Assembly: GCA_002479815.1 (NCBI GenBank)
Contig: DLPA01000008.1
Span: 1 to 19,562, forward strand
Length of the DNA stretch: 19,562 nt
Direction: 5' to 3'
Source of the DNA: a bacterium UBA7470
GTDB taxonomy: Bacteria; Pseudomonadota; Gammaproteobacteria; Burkholderiales; Burkholderiaceae_C
Below are positions 6,774-16,035 of the stretch, piece by piece. The translations under genes and the position numbers were made by a program. The notes beneath the pieces were generated by a model. That model was not told the origin of the DNA, made no database searches, and worked only from the letters and a program-made list of their open reading frames with translations. How positions within the stretch are numbered: the first letter of the stretch is position 1; every line of letters starts with the position of its first letter.

Positions 6774-9016
6774 ACGTTCGCCGTATCAAGTATGCCCGCT
6801 TGCAGATGCGTCTGCTTCGCAGGAGAAAGATTTATACATTGGCCGTCAGGCTGGTTAGTTTGATGGCCAGTTGGCGTGGTTGGCAAATACCAATGGTACG
6901 GCACGCCACTTTAGCAATCGTCCTGCCCTTATTTTGGTTAGCGCTGACGACACCTCTTAACGAGGAAAACCAGTTAATCTTTGCGCTTATTAATATAGGA
7001 GCCATGTTTTTTCTTAGGAATATATCTGGTAGGTATATTACACAAGTACTGATTGTTTTATCTTTAATCACATCAACCAGATACTTGTACTGGAGAATTA
7101 CAGAGACGATGGTCTTTGATAATTTTCTCAATGGATTCTTTGGTACAGGCTTGTTTTTAGCTGAGCTTTATGCGTGGATTGTCCTTGCGCTGGGCTTTTT
7201 TCAGGCTGCTTGGCCTTTAGAACGTAAGCCGATTCCTCTTGACCCTGACAGCAGCACATGGCCAACTGTCGATATTTTTATTCCGTCATACAACGAGCCT
7301 TTAAGTGTCGTACGAACTACCGTCTTTGGTGCATTGGCAATCGATTGGCCTAAAGACAAAATCAATGTCTACGTGCTAGATGACGGTCGCCGAGATGAGT
7401 TTCGGTTGTTTTGTGAAGAAGTTGGCGTGGGGCATATTACCCGGACAGAAAATAATCACGCAAAAGCTGGAAATATTAATGCGGCACTGACGAAAACAAA
7501 CGGAGAATTTGTTGCTATTTTCGACTGTGACCATGTACCGACGAGAACATTCTTACAGGTCACCATGGCATGGTTTTTGAAAGATAAGAAACTGGGAATG
7601 CTACAAACACCTCACCATTTTTTTAATCCTGACCCATTTGAAAAAAATCTAAAAACATTCAAAACGGTTCCGAATGAAGGTGAGTTGTTTTATGGCTTAT
7701 TGCAAGACGGAAATGATCTTTGGAATGCAACTTTTTTTTGTGGTTCTTGTGCAATTTTGCGAAGAAAAGCCATTTTGGATGTAGGGGGTATTGCAGTTGA
7801 GACTGTGACTGAAGATGCCCATACTGCAATGAAGATGCACAAGCTTGGCTATACAACAGCGTACTTGGCTGTACCACAAGCGGCTGGATTTGCCACAGAA
7901 TCACTAGGCGGTCACGTAGGTCAAAGGATTCGATGGGCACGGGGCATGGCACAGATTTTCAGGATTGATAATCCCTTTTTAGTTAAAAATCTAGAGCTAC
8001 CGCAAAGATTTTGCTATGCCAATGCCATGCTGCATTTTTTTTATGGATTGCCTCGTATTGTTTTTTTGACAGCACCGTTGGCCTATCTGTTTTTCAGCGC
8101 AGAGGTCATTCAAGCCAGCGCCTATACCATTGCGCTGTATGCGATTCCGCATTTGATGCACGCCAACATTACGAACTCACGCATTCAAGGAGAGTTCAGA
8201 CATTCATTTTGGGCGGAGGTTTATGAGTCGGTTCTGGCATGGTATATCTTTAGGCCAACTCTGATTGCAGTGATCAACCCTAAACTGGGTAAGTTCAACG
8301 TGACAGCCAAAGGTGGGGTGAACGAGAAGGAGTATTTCGATTGGAATATTGCAAAGCCGTATTTGATACTAATGACATTGGCACTCGCGGGTTTTGTAGT
8401 TGGATTATTAAAAATATTCTTTGCTGAAAATCCTGATGTAGATACGCTCACCCTTAATCTAATCTGGACGATTTATAACTTGACCATTCTAGGAGCCAGC
8501 GTTGCTGTTGCCAACGAATCTCAGCAGTTGCGCGGTTCTCATCGCGTGCCTATGAAAATTCCTGCCGCGCTGCGGTCCATGTCTGGGCGTAGTTATGTTT
8601 GCGAAACGTCTGACTACTCTGACGGCGGTGTGGGTTTGATGATGCCTACAGACTTACGAGAAGAGTTCAAAGTGGGTGATGCTGTTCGTCTGGCTTTACA
8701 CCGAGGGGAGGATGAGTTTGTTTTTGACGCAGTGGTCACTATGAATCGAGGCGAACGTATGGGGGTGAAGTTTTCGGACATGAATGTAAAACAATCGATT
8801 GATTTTGTTCAATGTACATTTTCTAGAGCAGACACATGGGTTGTATGGAGTGATGGTCGAAAACTTGATAAGCCAATGGTTTCTTTAAAGTTAGTACTCA
8901 TGATGGGTGGTGCTGGTTTCAAAATTTTATTTAATAAAATGTATGAAGGTAAAACTTTAATGTTTAAAAGAATTTCTACAAGTTTATTTAATAAAATCCT
9001 CTCTAAAAAATCCTAA
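6770..9016 (+). CDS. bcsA: Cellulose synthase catalytic subunit BcsA, UDP-forming, with PilZ domain
   Basis: A 748-residue inner-membrane GT2 glycosyltransferase, near the 754 of the Gluconacetobacter protein. Two to four hydrophobic segments precede the catalytic domain. All hallmarks are present: DDG (Asp204-Asp205), DCD (252-254, UDP/metal site), TED (347-349, catalytic base), QRIRW (385-389) and the gating-loop motif FNVTAKGG (from Phe509). The C-terminal PilZ domain has RGSHR (588-592) and DYSDGG (615-620), the RxxxR and DxSxxG c-di-GMP signatures, so allosteric activation by c-di-GMP is expected. It makes beta-1,4-glucan from UDP-glucose and moves it across the membrane with BcsB. ATG 6770 overlaps the bcsQ stop. 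The coding sequence is AT-rich with several T7-T8 runs, unlike the flanking genes. Confidence 0.98.
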   Translation: MNVRRIKYARLQMRLLRRRKIYTLAVRLVSLMASWRGWQIPMVRHATLAIVLPLFWLALTTPLNEENQLIFALINIGAMFFLRNISGRYITQVLIVLSLITSTRYLYWRITETMVFDNFLNGFFGTGLFLAELYAWIVLALGFFQAAWPLERKPIPLDPDSSTWPTVDIFIPSYNEPLSVVRTTVFGALAIDWPKDKINVYVLDDGRRDEFRLFCEEVGVGHITRTENNHAKAGNINAALTKTNGEFVAIFDCDHVPTRTFLQVTMAWFLKDKKLGMLQTPHHFFNPDPFEKNLKTFKTVPNEGELFYGLLQDGNDLWNATFFCGSCAILRRKAILDVGGIAVETVTEDAHTAMKMHKLGYTTAYLAVPQAAGFATESLGGHVGQRIRWARGMAQIFRIDNPFLVKNLELPQRFCYANAMLHFFYGLPRIVFLTAPLAYLFFSAEVIQASAYTIALYAIPHLMHANITNSRIQGEFRHSFWAEVYESVLAWYIFRPTLIAVINPKLGKFNVTAKGGVNEKEYFDWNIAKPYLILMTLALAGFVVGLLKIFFAENPDVDTLTLNLIWTIYNLTILGASVAVANESQQLRGSHRVPMKIPAALRSMSGRSYVCETSDYSDGGVGLMMPTDLREEFKVGDAVRLALHRGEDEFVFDAVVTMNRGERMGVKFSDMNVKQSIDFVQCTFSRADTWVVWSDGRKLDKPMVSLKLVLMMGGAGFKILFNKMYEGKTLMFKRISTSLFNKILSKKS

Positions 9017-9023
9017 TTATTGA

Positions 9024-11354
9024 ATGATGATCATGAGTGTTAATTTTCTTTGGTTTAAAAAATATTTTTTTCTAATCATTGGCTTTGTACTATCTGTCAG
9101 TACAAACACATGGGCCCAGACTGGAGAGAAATCCAAGAAATCTAGTTCTAATCAAGTTGAAATTATTGAAGCACCCAGTTCCTCTGGTACTGGTATTCTT
9201 TCTTCTTCAATACCTTTGAGGAATTACAGTTTCACTCTAAAGCAATTAGGTGTTTTAAATCCTTTTCAATTACGCGGTACGGATCCGATTTACTCTGTTC
9301 CGTTTAGCGTTCCAGCAGATGAAGTTGTCACCGCGCTGAAACTTAAATTGGATTTTACATATTCTCCGTCTTTACTTACTAACTTATCACATTTAAAGAT
9401 AATATTAAATGGGGAGGTTGCCCATACGTTTCCATTACCTAAAGAAACTGCTGGACAGCCTTTGGTAAGAGAGATTTCGATTGATCCAAGATTAGCATCA
9501 GATTTTAATCGGCTTAGTTTACAGTTCATTGGACACTACACCCTCGATTGTGAAGACCCCTTCCATTCCAGTTTATGGCTGAATGTAAGTAACTTAAGTT
9601 CTATTCAGCTGACGGTGACGCCTTTCTCTGTCGTGAATGATTTGTCTTTACTGCCTGTGCCTTTTTTTGATCGCCGCGATGGGCGACGACTTGAGCGGCC
9701 TTTCGTTTTTGGTGCTAACCCGTCTTCTTCTACTTTAGAGTCTGCTGGGATTGTGGCCTCTTGGTTTGGTGATTTAGCAAGTTACCGCGGTGCATGGTTT
9801 CCTGCGCATCTGAACAAGTTACCCAACGACAATGTCGTGGTTTTGGCGACCAACGATGACAAGCCGCAAGGAATATTAGATATTCCACCCATCAATGGGC
9901 CCACTATTTCCGTCGCTTCACATCCTGCAGACGTGAAGTACAAAGTCTTGTATGTTTTAGGACGTGACGCGGCAGAACTGAAAATTGCTGCAACTGCACT
10001 TGGATTGGGACGTTACGCTTTAGCAGGACAGGCTGTCACTCAAGCCCAACTTGAGGGTTTACAACCACGCAAAGCGTACGACGCACCACGCTGGTTGCGC
10101 AGCGATCGTCCTGTGAAGTTTGGCGAAATTGCAACTCTTGATGACCTCAATGTAAGAGGACTATCGCCAGACCTTGTTCGTTTGAATGTTACAACTCCTC
10201 CTGATTTGTTTGGTTGGCGTACCAAAGGTGTTCCTATTGACCTTAAGTATCGCTATACACCAAGACCAAGACCTGACAAGTCAAATTTGAACGTTTTAAT
10301 GAATCAACGCTTTATTACATCTTTTCCATTGCTTTCATTTCCTGGCGCGTCTTCCTCTGAATCATCAATTGCCAGTCTGATCGCAAAACTTAACCCCACA
10401 GAATTGCTGCCTGCCCACGAGTCATTTTATATTCCTGTTTCCCAGTTCAGATCTAAGAATCAACTCCAATTCCACTTTAGTTTTGACTATCCTAAAGAGG
10501 GTGCCTGCCGAGATGTGATGTTAGACAACGTGCGTGGAGCTATAGACCCAGAATCAGAAATAGATATCACTGGGTTTCCCCACTACATCAAAATGCCAGA
10601 TCTGAGCGCATTTGCGAACACAGGTTTCCCTTTCACCAAATATGCTGATTTATCCCAAACTGCGGTTGTCATGCCTGATAACTACACCACAGGGGATATT
10701 GGAACTTATTTGACCTTGATGGGAAGAATGGGCAATTCAACCGGTTTGGTTGTATATGGCGTATCCGTCAGGCGTGCCGCGGATGTACAACAAGTCGCAG
10801 ATAAAGATTTATTGATACTTGGTGGGCCAGCCAACCAGCCCTTGCTCCGGGACTGGGGTAAATACATGCCTTTTTCTGTGGATGGTTCAAAACGGGTTTT
10901 CTTATTGACAGACCTGAAGGAAATATTTATGCCTTGGTTTGAAAAGAAACAGGGTGAGGCCCTATCGATTGCGAATATTTCAGCCAATACACTTGCCAAA
11001 GACGCAGTGCTCTTCGGGTTTGAATCACCCCTCAATAAGGGGCGTAGTGTTGTCGCATTTACCAGTGATAAAACCGGTGGACAAGCAGACATCCTGAATG
11101 CGTTGATGGATGCCGATGTCGTTCCCAAAATTCAGGGGGCTGTTTCTATCATTCGAGGCAAAGAGGTAGACTCCATGGAAACCGATCAAACCTACATGGT
11201 CGGCAGCTTACCACCTATACTTGCCATCTATTGGACATTGGCTAACCAGCCATGGGGTACAGCAGGTATGTTGGTGATCGCGGCGATTGTGATTGCCGGG
11301 GTGTTTTACACCTTGCTTAGAATGCGTGCCGCTCGTAGGCTTACTGGTAAATAA
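9024..11354 (+). CDS. bcsB: Cellulose synthase periplasmic subunit BcsB
   Basis: A 776-residue periplasmic, membrane-anchored partner of BcsA, close to the 779 of E. coli. It has an N-terminal signal peptide (hydrophobic FFLIIGFVLSV, cleavage probably after TWAQ) and a C-terminal anchor helix (MLVIAAIVIAGVFYTLL) followed by basic residues. Family motifs visible include DCEDPF around Cys176 and GFPFTKYADLSQTAVVMP from residue 534. The alternating carbohydrate-binding and flavodoxin-like domains guide the nascent glucan through the periplasm, and the anchor helix is needed for BcsA activity in the known complex. It starts 7 nt after bcsA. ATG 9024, 9027 and 9033 are all in frame without a strong ribosome site. 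The first 400 nt are strongly AT-rich. Confidence 0.97.
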   Translation: MMIMSVNFLWFKKYFFLIIGFVLSVSTNTWAQTGEKSKKSSSNQVEIIEAPSSSGTGILSSSIPLRNYSFTLKQLGVLNPFQLRGTDPIYSVPFSVPADEVVTALKLKLDFTYSPSLLTNLSHLKIILNGEVAHTFPLPKETAGQPLVREISIDPRLASDFNRLSLQFIGHYTLDCEDPFHSSLWLNVSNLSSIQLTVTPFSVVNDLSLLPVPFFDRRDGRRLERPFVFGANPSSSTLESAGIVASWFGDLASYRGAWFPAHLNKLPNDNVVVLATNDDKPQGILDIPPINGPTISVASHPADVKYKVLYVLGRDAAELKIAATALGLGRYALAGQAVTQAQLEGLQPRKAYDAPRWLRSDRPVKFGEIATLDDLNVRGLSPDLVRLNVTTPPDLFGWRTKGVPIDLKYRYTPRPRPDKSNLNVLMNQRFITSFPLLSFPGASSSESSIASLIAKLNPTELLPAHESFYIPVSQFRSKNQLQFHFSFDYPKEGACRDVMLDNVRGAIDPESEIDITGFPHYIKMPDLSAFANTGFPFTKYADLSQTAVVMPDNYTTGDIGTYLTLMGRMGNSTGLVVYGVSVRRAADVQQVADKDLLILGGPANQPLLRDWGKYMPFSVDGSKRVFLLTDLKEIFMPWFEKKQGEALSIANISANTLAKDAVLFGFESPLNKGRSVVAFTSDKTGGQADILNALMDADVVPKIQGAVSIIRGKEVDSMETDQTYMVGSLPPILAIYWTLANQPWGTAGMLVIAAIVIAGVFYTLLRMRAARRLTGK

Positions 11355-11372
11355 AAGTTTTGGTGTAGATAT

Positions 11373-14300
11373 ATGAATGCCATTCGCACACGTCCATCTC
11401 CGCAGCATCTTTGGTGGCCTTTGGTCTTGTGCGCTTTTGTTGGATGCTTGCCAGTCTATACATTTGGGCAAGGTAAACCTGTCACAGGCAATAACGTAAA
11501 TAACAGCGTTGCCGTTAAAACGCTGATTGAACAGGCTCGATTTTGGGAGAAGAAAGGCAGAGGCGATCTGGCCGCTGCCGCATGGAAACGTCTCTTACAA
11601 ATTGATCCCCAAAATCCTGATGCTCTGGCAGGGCTTGCCCAAATTGAGCTTGATAACAATCGCCCAGAAGCTGCGAAGGTGTTAACAGATCAGCTTAAAA
11701 AACAGCCTCAAGCGAATGTAGAGACGATCAAAAAGATAGAAACTGCATCCGCTATGAAAACAGTTAACACCAAGCTGCTGGATCAAGCCAGACAGGCGGC
11801 GCGTGCGGGGCGGGCAGATGAGGCAGTCTCTTTGTACCGTCAGGTTTTCGATAACAAGCCGCCCACTGGTCCCTTGGCGTTGGAGTTTTTTCAGACACTG
11901 GGCGGGACTGCGACGGGTTGGGAGGACGCTCGCAAAGGCTTAGAGGGCTTGGCCACTGCTGAACCCAATAACCCAAGCTATACCTTGGCCTATGCCCAGC
12001 ACTTGACATATCGGGCGGCTACTCGGCGCGAAGGTATCCGTCTGCTTTCCCAGCTTGCGCGAAATTCTCAGGTCAGCAACACAGCTTTAGACTCCTGGCG
12101 TAAGGCATTGATTTGGTTAGAGACGACCAAAAGTGATACGTCCCTTTTTAACGCATATCTCGATTTAAAACCCAATGATTCTGCGATACGCGCAAAAATG
12201 GCGGGTGTCGTACAGGCATACACGCCCAAACCGGTACCTTTGGATCCAAAAATAATCGCCTTAAAAGATGGTTTTAGTGCTTTAAATGAAGGGGATTTGG
12301 GAGACGCGGAAAAAAAGTTTGAGCAGCTGCTGGTCATCGGTCCGAAAAATCCTGATGCGTTAGGTGGGTTGGGTGTGGTGCGGCTCAAACAAGAGCGTTT
12401 TGCAGATGCAGAAAAACTCTTGTCTGAAGCGATTCGCATCAGTGGTAGCCCAAAGTGGCGCGACGCGCTGACGGGTGCTAGTTTTTGGCGCACGATTGAA
12501 CAAGGGGATGCTGCTGCTAAAGCAGGAGACTTAAATGCAGCCAAAAGTTTTTATGACCGTGCGGCTCGCATAGACCCCAAAAATGTTCGCTCTTTTGCGG
12601 CCCTTGCAGACTTGTTGGTTGAAGAGGGTCGCCTTGCTGAAGCCGAGCGTGCCTACCGTGATATTTTGGCCTCGCATCCGAAGTCCATCGATGTGGTCCG
12701 TGGATTGGCTGGCATTTTGGTCAGACAAGGTAAAGTAGACGAAGCGTTGGTGCTTGCGAATCACTTATCTGAAGAAGAAAAACAGGATTTGGGCTATGCC
12801 AGCTTACGTGCAGAGCAGTATCGTCGTCGATCGGTTCAACTGCTGGCACAAGGGGAGACTATCGGCGCACTACAGCATTTGGAAGAGGCATTGCTTTGGG
12901 ATCCAAACAGTCCCTGGCTGCGCCTAGAGCTGGCGCGCTTGTATCACCGCTCTGGTGCCAGCAGCGAGGCTTTTGGGTTAATGGATGGTATTTTGCAAAC
13001 ACATCCGAATATGCCTGATGCCTTGCACGCCGCGGCCTTAATGGCCGAAGAAGCCAAAGAGTGGGCACTGGGCTTGTCGATGCTGGAGAAGATTCCAAGC
13101 AAAGCCAGAACCCGGGAGATGATTGATTTACAGCGCAAACTCTGGGTGCGTGCCCAAACTGCGAAAGCGGAGTCATTGGCCAAACTGGGGCATAAAGCAC
13201 AGGCCTTGCAAGCGATTGAGCAGGCACAGGCGGCCGCTGGTCGTGACGCCGATATGTTGGCGGGCGTAGCTCAGGTGTTGTTAGATATTGGAGATGCGTC
13301 GCGTTCTTTATCAATGCTGCGCACTTTATTGGCGCAAAGTCCCAAGCCTGATGTGGGTCTGTTGATTCAATATGCTGCTCTGTTGCTCAATTCTCGCCAA
13401 GATGTCGAGTTAGCGATGCAGTTGCGCCAGATTTACAGTCATCAACTCAATGCGGAGCAACGCAAAAATGTCGATGCCATACGGTGGGCATACAGTGTTC
13501 GACAGGCTGATGCACAACGCGAATCAAACAACTTGGCCGCATCCTATGAAATATTGAGTCAACTTCTGAGTGAAAAGCCGACGGATGTGAACGCACAACA
13601 AGCCTTGGCACGCTTATACCTCAGCGCTGGCGATCCTGCAAAAGCACTGGCGTGGTACCACCAAGTCTTACAGCAAGCAGAGCCTGATGTACCAACGCTG
13701 TTGGCGGCTGGTGGGGCTGCATTGGCTGCAAATGATGTGAAGTACGCCGAGGCAGCGCTGGTTGTCGCAGCGAAAATGGCTCCATCAGACCCTGGTGTGC
13801 TGACAAGCCTAGGTCGCTTGGCTCGAGCGCAAGGTAAAAACAGACAGGCCATAGAGTTGCTTCAACAAGCACAGCAGGTGACCACAGCACAAGCCCGGTT
13901 GGCGCAAACAAGTCCGCTCACGGTCAACTTTGTGGATTATGCGGTCGCCAATCCAAAAACCACACCCCACCCTGCTGGTGTCAGTGCTTCCGTTCCTCCC
14001 ATACCGAATCCAATTGGTTTGAGGCCTGTGGGGACTGCCACCAATCCCCCTGTGCGTCCTTTGATGCAGCCTGCAACGCGTCCTAATGTCGGCCAAAACA
14101 CCGGTGTTCCCATTTCAGAGGTGACACCGCCGTCCCCTTCTTTACCAGCCGTCGCGTCGTCTTTGCCTGCAAGCAGCAATCCCGTCATAAGTGGCTACAC
14201 AGATATGCCGCCTTCGGTACGTGGTCTGGTCGGCAGTGCTTCTGTACCGCAATACGACGGACTGGCAATGAGGCCTGTTCAGTATCAAGCAGGGCAAACG

Positions 14301-16034
14301 CCCTATTCTGGGTTGCCCAGTGCCGAACAGCGATATGAGACACAAGCCTTGCCCAGCTATTCAGCTCCGCAGGGGGCATTGCCACCGTATCCTGCGGCTT
14401 ACGGCGGCTACGGCTCAAATGCAGCCCAGCCGCCACTCACCAGTTCTTCCGTATTTGCCTCACCGACCACCGCAACACAAGAAGGTCCTTATTTGATGCC
14501 TGTCGAGCGTCAGCCTTTGGCGGCCACCTCAAACCCCAATGCGGTGGGCAATAGTGGTGTTTGGTTGCAAGCCCCAAGCGGTTCAGCGCCATCGTCGCAA
14601 AGAGACAATCCCTTCAGTGCCGTGACTTCTCCCACCGCCTACAACCGCCCCGCGTCAGACACAGGCGCAAGGTATCCTGCTGTCACGACATTGACTGCCC
14701 CGCCCGAATTGACACCGCCCGAGTCTGCTGTGGCCCTCAAACAGTGGGGCAGTCCTGTGACGCCCACGGCTGCTTCCAATACCACGGCAGCAGCAGCCCC
14801 AGTCCCTTTGAGCCGACGCTACGCCGCCGCGAACTCTTTGCAGCGTGAAATCGACGAAATGCGTGCTGACCGTGCTGGAAGTGTCAGCGTCGGTAGTATG
14901 TGGCGTGGCCGTACGGGGGATTCAGGCACGAGTTCCTTGAGCGATTTCAGCACCACCATTGAAGGCCGTTTTCCGGTGACGGAAAGCGGGCACTTGGTGT
15001 TGCGTGCAGAGCCTGTGTTTTTAAGCGCTGGACGCATCAGCAGCACCAATTTGAACGCATCCCAGCAGTTCGGTTCAAACGCCTTGGCAAATGTCGGTGG
15101 ACGATTGGGAACCACCCGAGAGCAACAAGATGCAGGCATTGCCTTGTCGATTGGGTATGAATCTGCCAGGCTGAAAATGGATTTGGGCCTGTCCCCTGTT
15201 GGGTTTCGTGTGCAAAACCTGGTCGGTGGCGTCGCTTACAACGATGCCATTGGCGATGTCAAGATGAAGTTGGACCTCTCTCGCCGCATGGTCACCGACA
15301 GTCTGCTGTCTTACGCTGGAACGGTAGACGAAGTCACCGGAAAGACTTGGGGGGGCGTGACCGCCACCGGTGGTCGCTTGGAATTGAGTGTTGAAGAGGG
15401 TCGTCTTGGGTTTTACGGTTACGGTGGGTTTCATTGGCTCAACGGCAAAAATGTCGTCAGCAACAATCGTTTTGAGCTGGGTGGGGGGGCGTACTACAAG
15501 CTCATTCAAGACACCGACATGGAGTTGACTGCGGGTCTGAGTGTGAGTACGTTGGGTTACCAACGTAACTTGCGTTATTTCACGCTGGGACACGGTGGGT
15601 ACTTCAGTCCCCAACGCTACTTCAGCATTGATTTACCGGTTGAGTTTTCTGGTCGTTCTGGTCGTCTTGCCTATCGTGTAGATGGCTCGATTGGCATTCA
15701 AAGCTTCAAAGAAAATAACGCTGCTTATTATCCGGGCGATGCCACGCAGCAAGCCAATTGGGAGGCTGTGGCTGTTGCGAACTCGACAACCGCCCCGACA
15801 GGGGTCAGTTGGCGCAGCTACTATCCAGGGCAATCTAAAACTGGCTTGGGCTTTCGTTTGGGGGGGGCTGCTGAGTACCGATTCACGCCCCAATGGGCCG
15901 TTGGTGGACGGATTTCGATTGATAATGCGTCCGACTACACGCAGACCAGCGGCTTGCTTTACGTAAAGTATTTCTTCGAGCCTTCGTACACGCAAACCAA
16001 ATTCCCTCCCAAAACCCTCAAAGTAGGACTGTGA
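11373..16034 (+). CDS. bcsC: Cellulose secretion outer-membrane protein BcsC, with enlarged proline-rich linker
   Basis: A 1553-residue exporter, well above the 1157 of E. coli BcsC. After a signal peptide (hydrophobic WWPLVLCAFVGCL, cleavage near TFGQ) come many TPR-like helical repeats, residues about 45-840, such as AAWKRLLQIDPQNPDALAGL. A linker rich in Pro, Ser, Thr, Ala and Tyr follows, residues about 850-1146. Then an EIDEMRADRAGSVSVGS junction (from about 1158) leads into the BcsC C-terminal beta-barrel domain, with WRGRTGDSGTSSLSDF. The TPR part scaffolds the periplasm and the 16-stranded barrel exports cellulose. The last probable strand, GLLYVKYFF, is followed by an 18-residue tail rather than ending on an aromatic residue. 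The gene begins 18 bp after bcsB. Two G7 runs and one G8 run occur in the barrel region. Confidence 0.95.
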   Translation: MNAIRTRPSPQHLWWPLVLCAFVGCLPVYTFGQGKPVTGNNVNNSVAVKTLIEQARFWEKKGRGDLAAAAWKRLLQIDPQNPDALAGLAQIELDNNRPEAAKVLTDQLKKQPQANVETIKKIETASAMKTVNTKLLDQARQAARAGRADEAVSLYRQVFDNKPPTGPLALEFFQTLGGTATGWEDARKGLEGLATAEPNNPSYTLAYAQHLTYRAATRREGIRLLSQLARNSQVSNTALDSWRKALIWLETTKSDTSLFNAYLDLKPNDSAIRAKMAGVVQAYTPKPVPLDPKIIALKDGFSALNEGDLGDAEKKFEQLLVIGPKNPDALGGLGVVRLKQERFADAEKLLSEAIRISGSPKWRDALTGASFWRTIEQGDAAAKAGDLNAAKSFYDRAARIDPKNVRSFAALADLLVEEGRLAEAERAYRDILASHPKSIDVVRGLAGILVRQGKVDEALVLANHLSEEEKQDLGYASLRAEQYRRRSVQLLAQGETIGALQHLEEALLWDPNSPWLRLELARLYHRSGASSEAFGLMDGILQTHPNMPDALHAAALMAEEAKEWALGLSMLEKIPSKARTREMIDLQRKLWVRAQTAKAESLAKLGHKAQALQAIEQAQAAAGRDADMLAGVAQVLLDIGDASRSLSMLRTLLAQSPKPDVGLLIQYAALLLNSRQDVELAMQLRQIYSHQLNAEQRKNVDAIRWAYSVRQADAQRESNNLAASYEILSQLLSEKPTDVNAQQALARLYLSAGDPAKALAWYHQVLQQAEPDVPTLLAAGGAALAANDVKYAEAALVVAAKMAPSDPGVLTSLGRLARAQGKNRQAIELLQQAQQVTTAQARLAQTSPLTVNFVDYAVANPKTTPHPAGVSASVPPIPNPIGLRPVGTATNPPVRPLMQPATRPNVGQNTGVPISEVTPPSPSLPAVASSLPASSNPVISGYTDMPPSVRGLVGSASVPQYDGLAMRPVQYQAGQTPYSGLPSAEQRYETQALPSYSAPQGALPPYPAAYGGYGSNAAQPPLTSSSVFASPTTATQEGPYLMPVERQPLAATSNPNAVGNSGVWLQAPSGSAPSSQRDNPFSAVTSPTAYNRPASDTGARYPAVTTLTAPPELTPPESAVALKQWGSPVTPTAASNTTAAAAPVPLSRRYAAANSLQREIDEMRADRAGSVSVGSMWRGRTGDSGTSSLSDFSTTIEGRFPVTESGHLVLRAEPVFLSAGRISSTNLNASQQFGSNALANVGGRLGTTREQQDAGIALSIGYESARLKMDLGLSPVGFRVQNLVGGVAYNDAIGDVKMKLDLSRRMVTDSLLSYAGTVDEVTGKTWGGVTATGGRLELSVEEGRLGFYGYGGFHWLNGKNVVSNNRFELGGGAYYKLIQDTDMELTAGLSVSTLGYQRNLRYFTLGHGGYFSPQRYFSIDLPVEFSGRSGRLAYRVDGSIGIQSFKENNAAYYPGDATQQANWEAVAVANSTTAPTGVSWRSYYPGQSKTGLGFRLGGAAEYRFTPQWAVGGRISIDNASDYTQTSGLLYVKYFFEPSYTQTKFPPKTLKVGL

Positions 16035-16035
16035 C

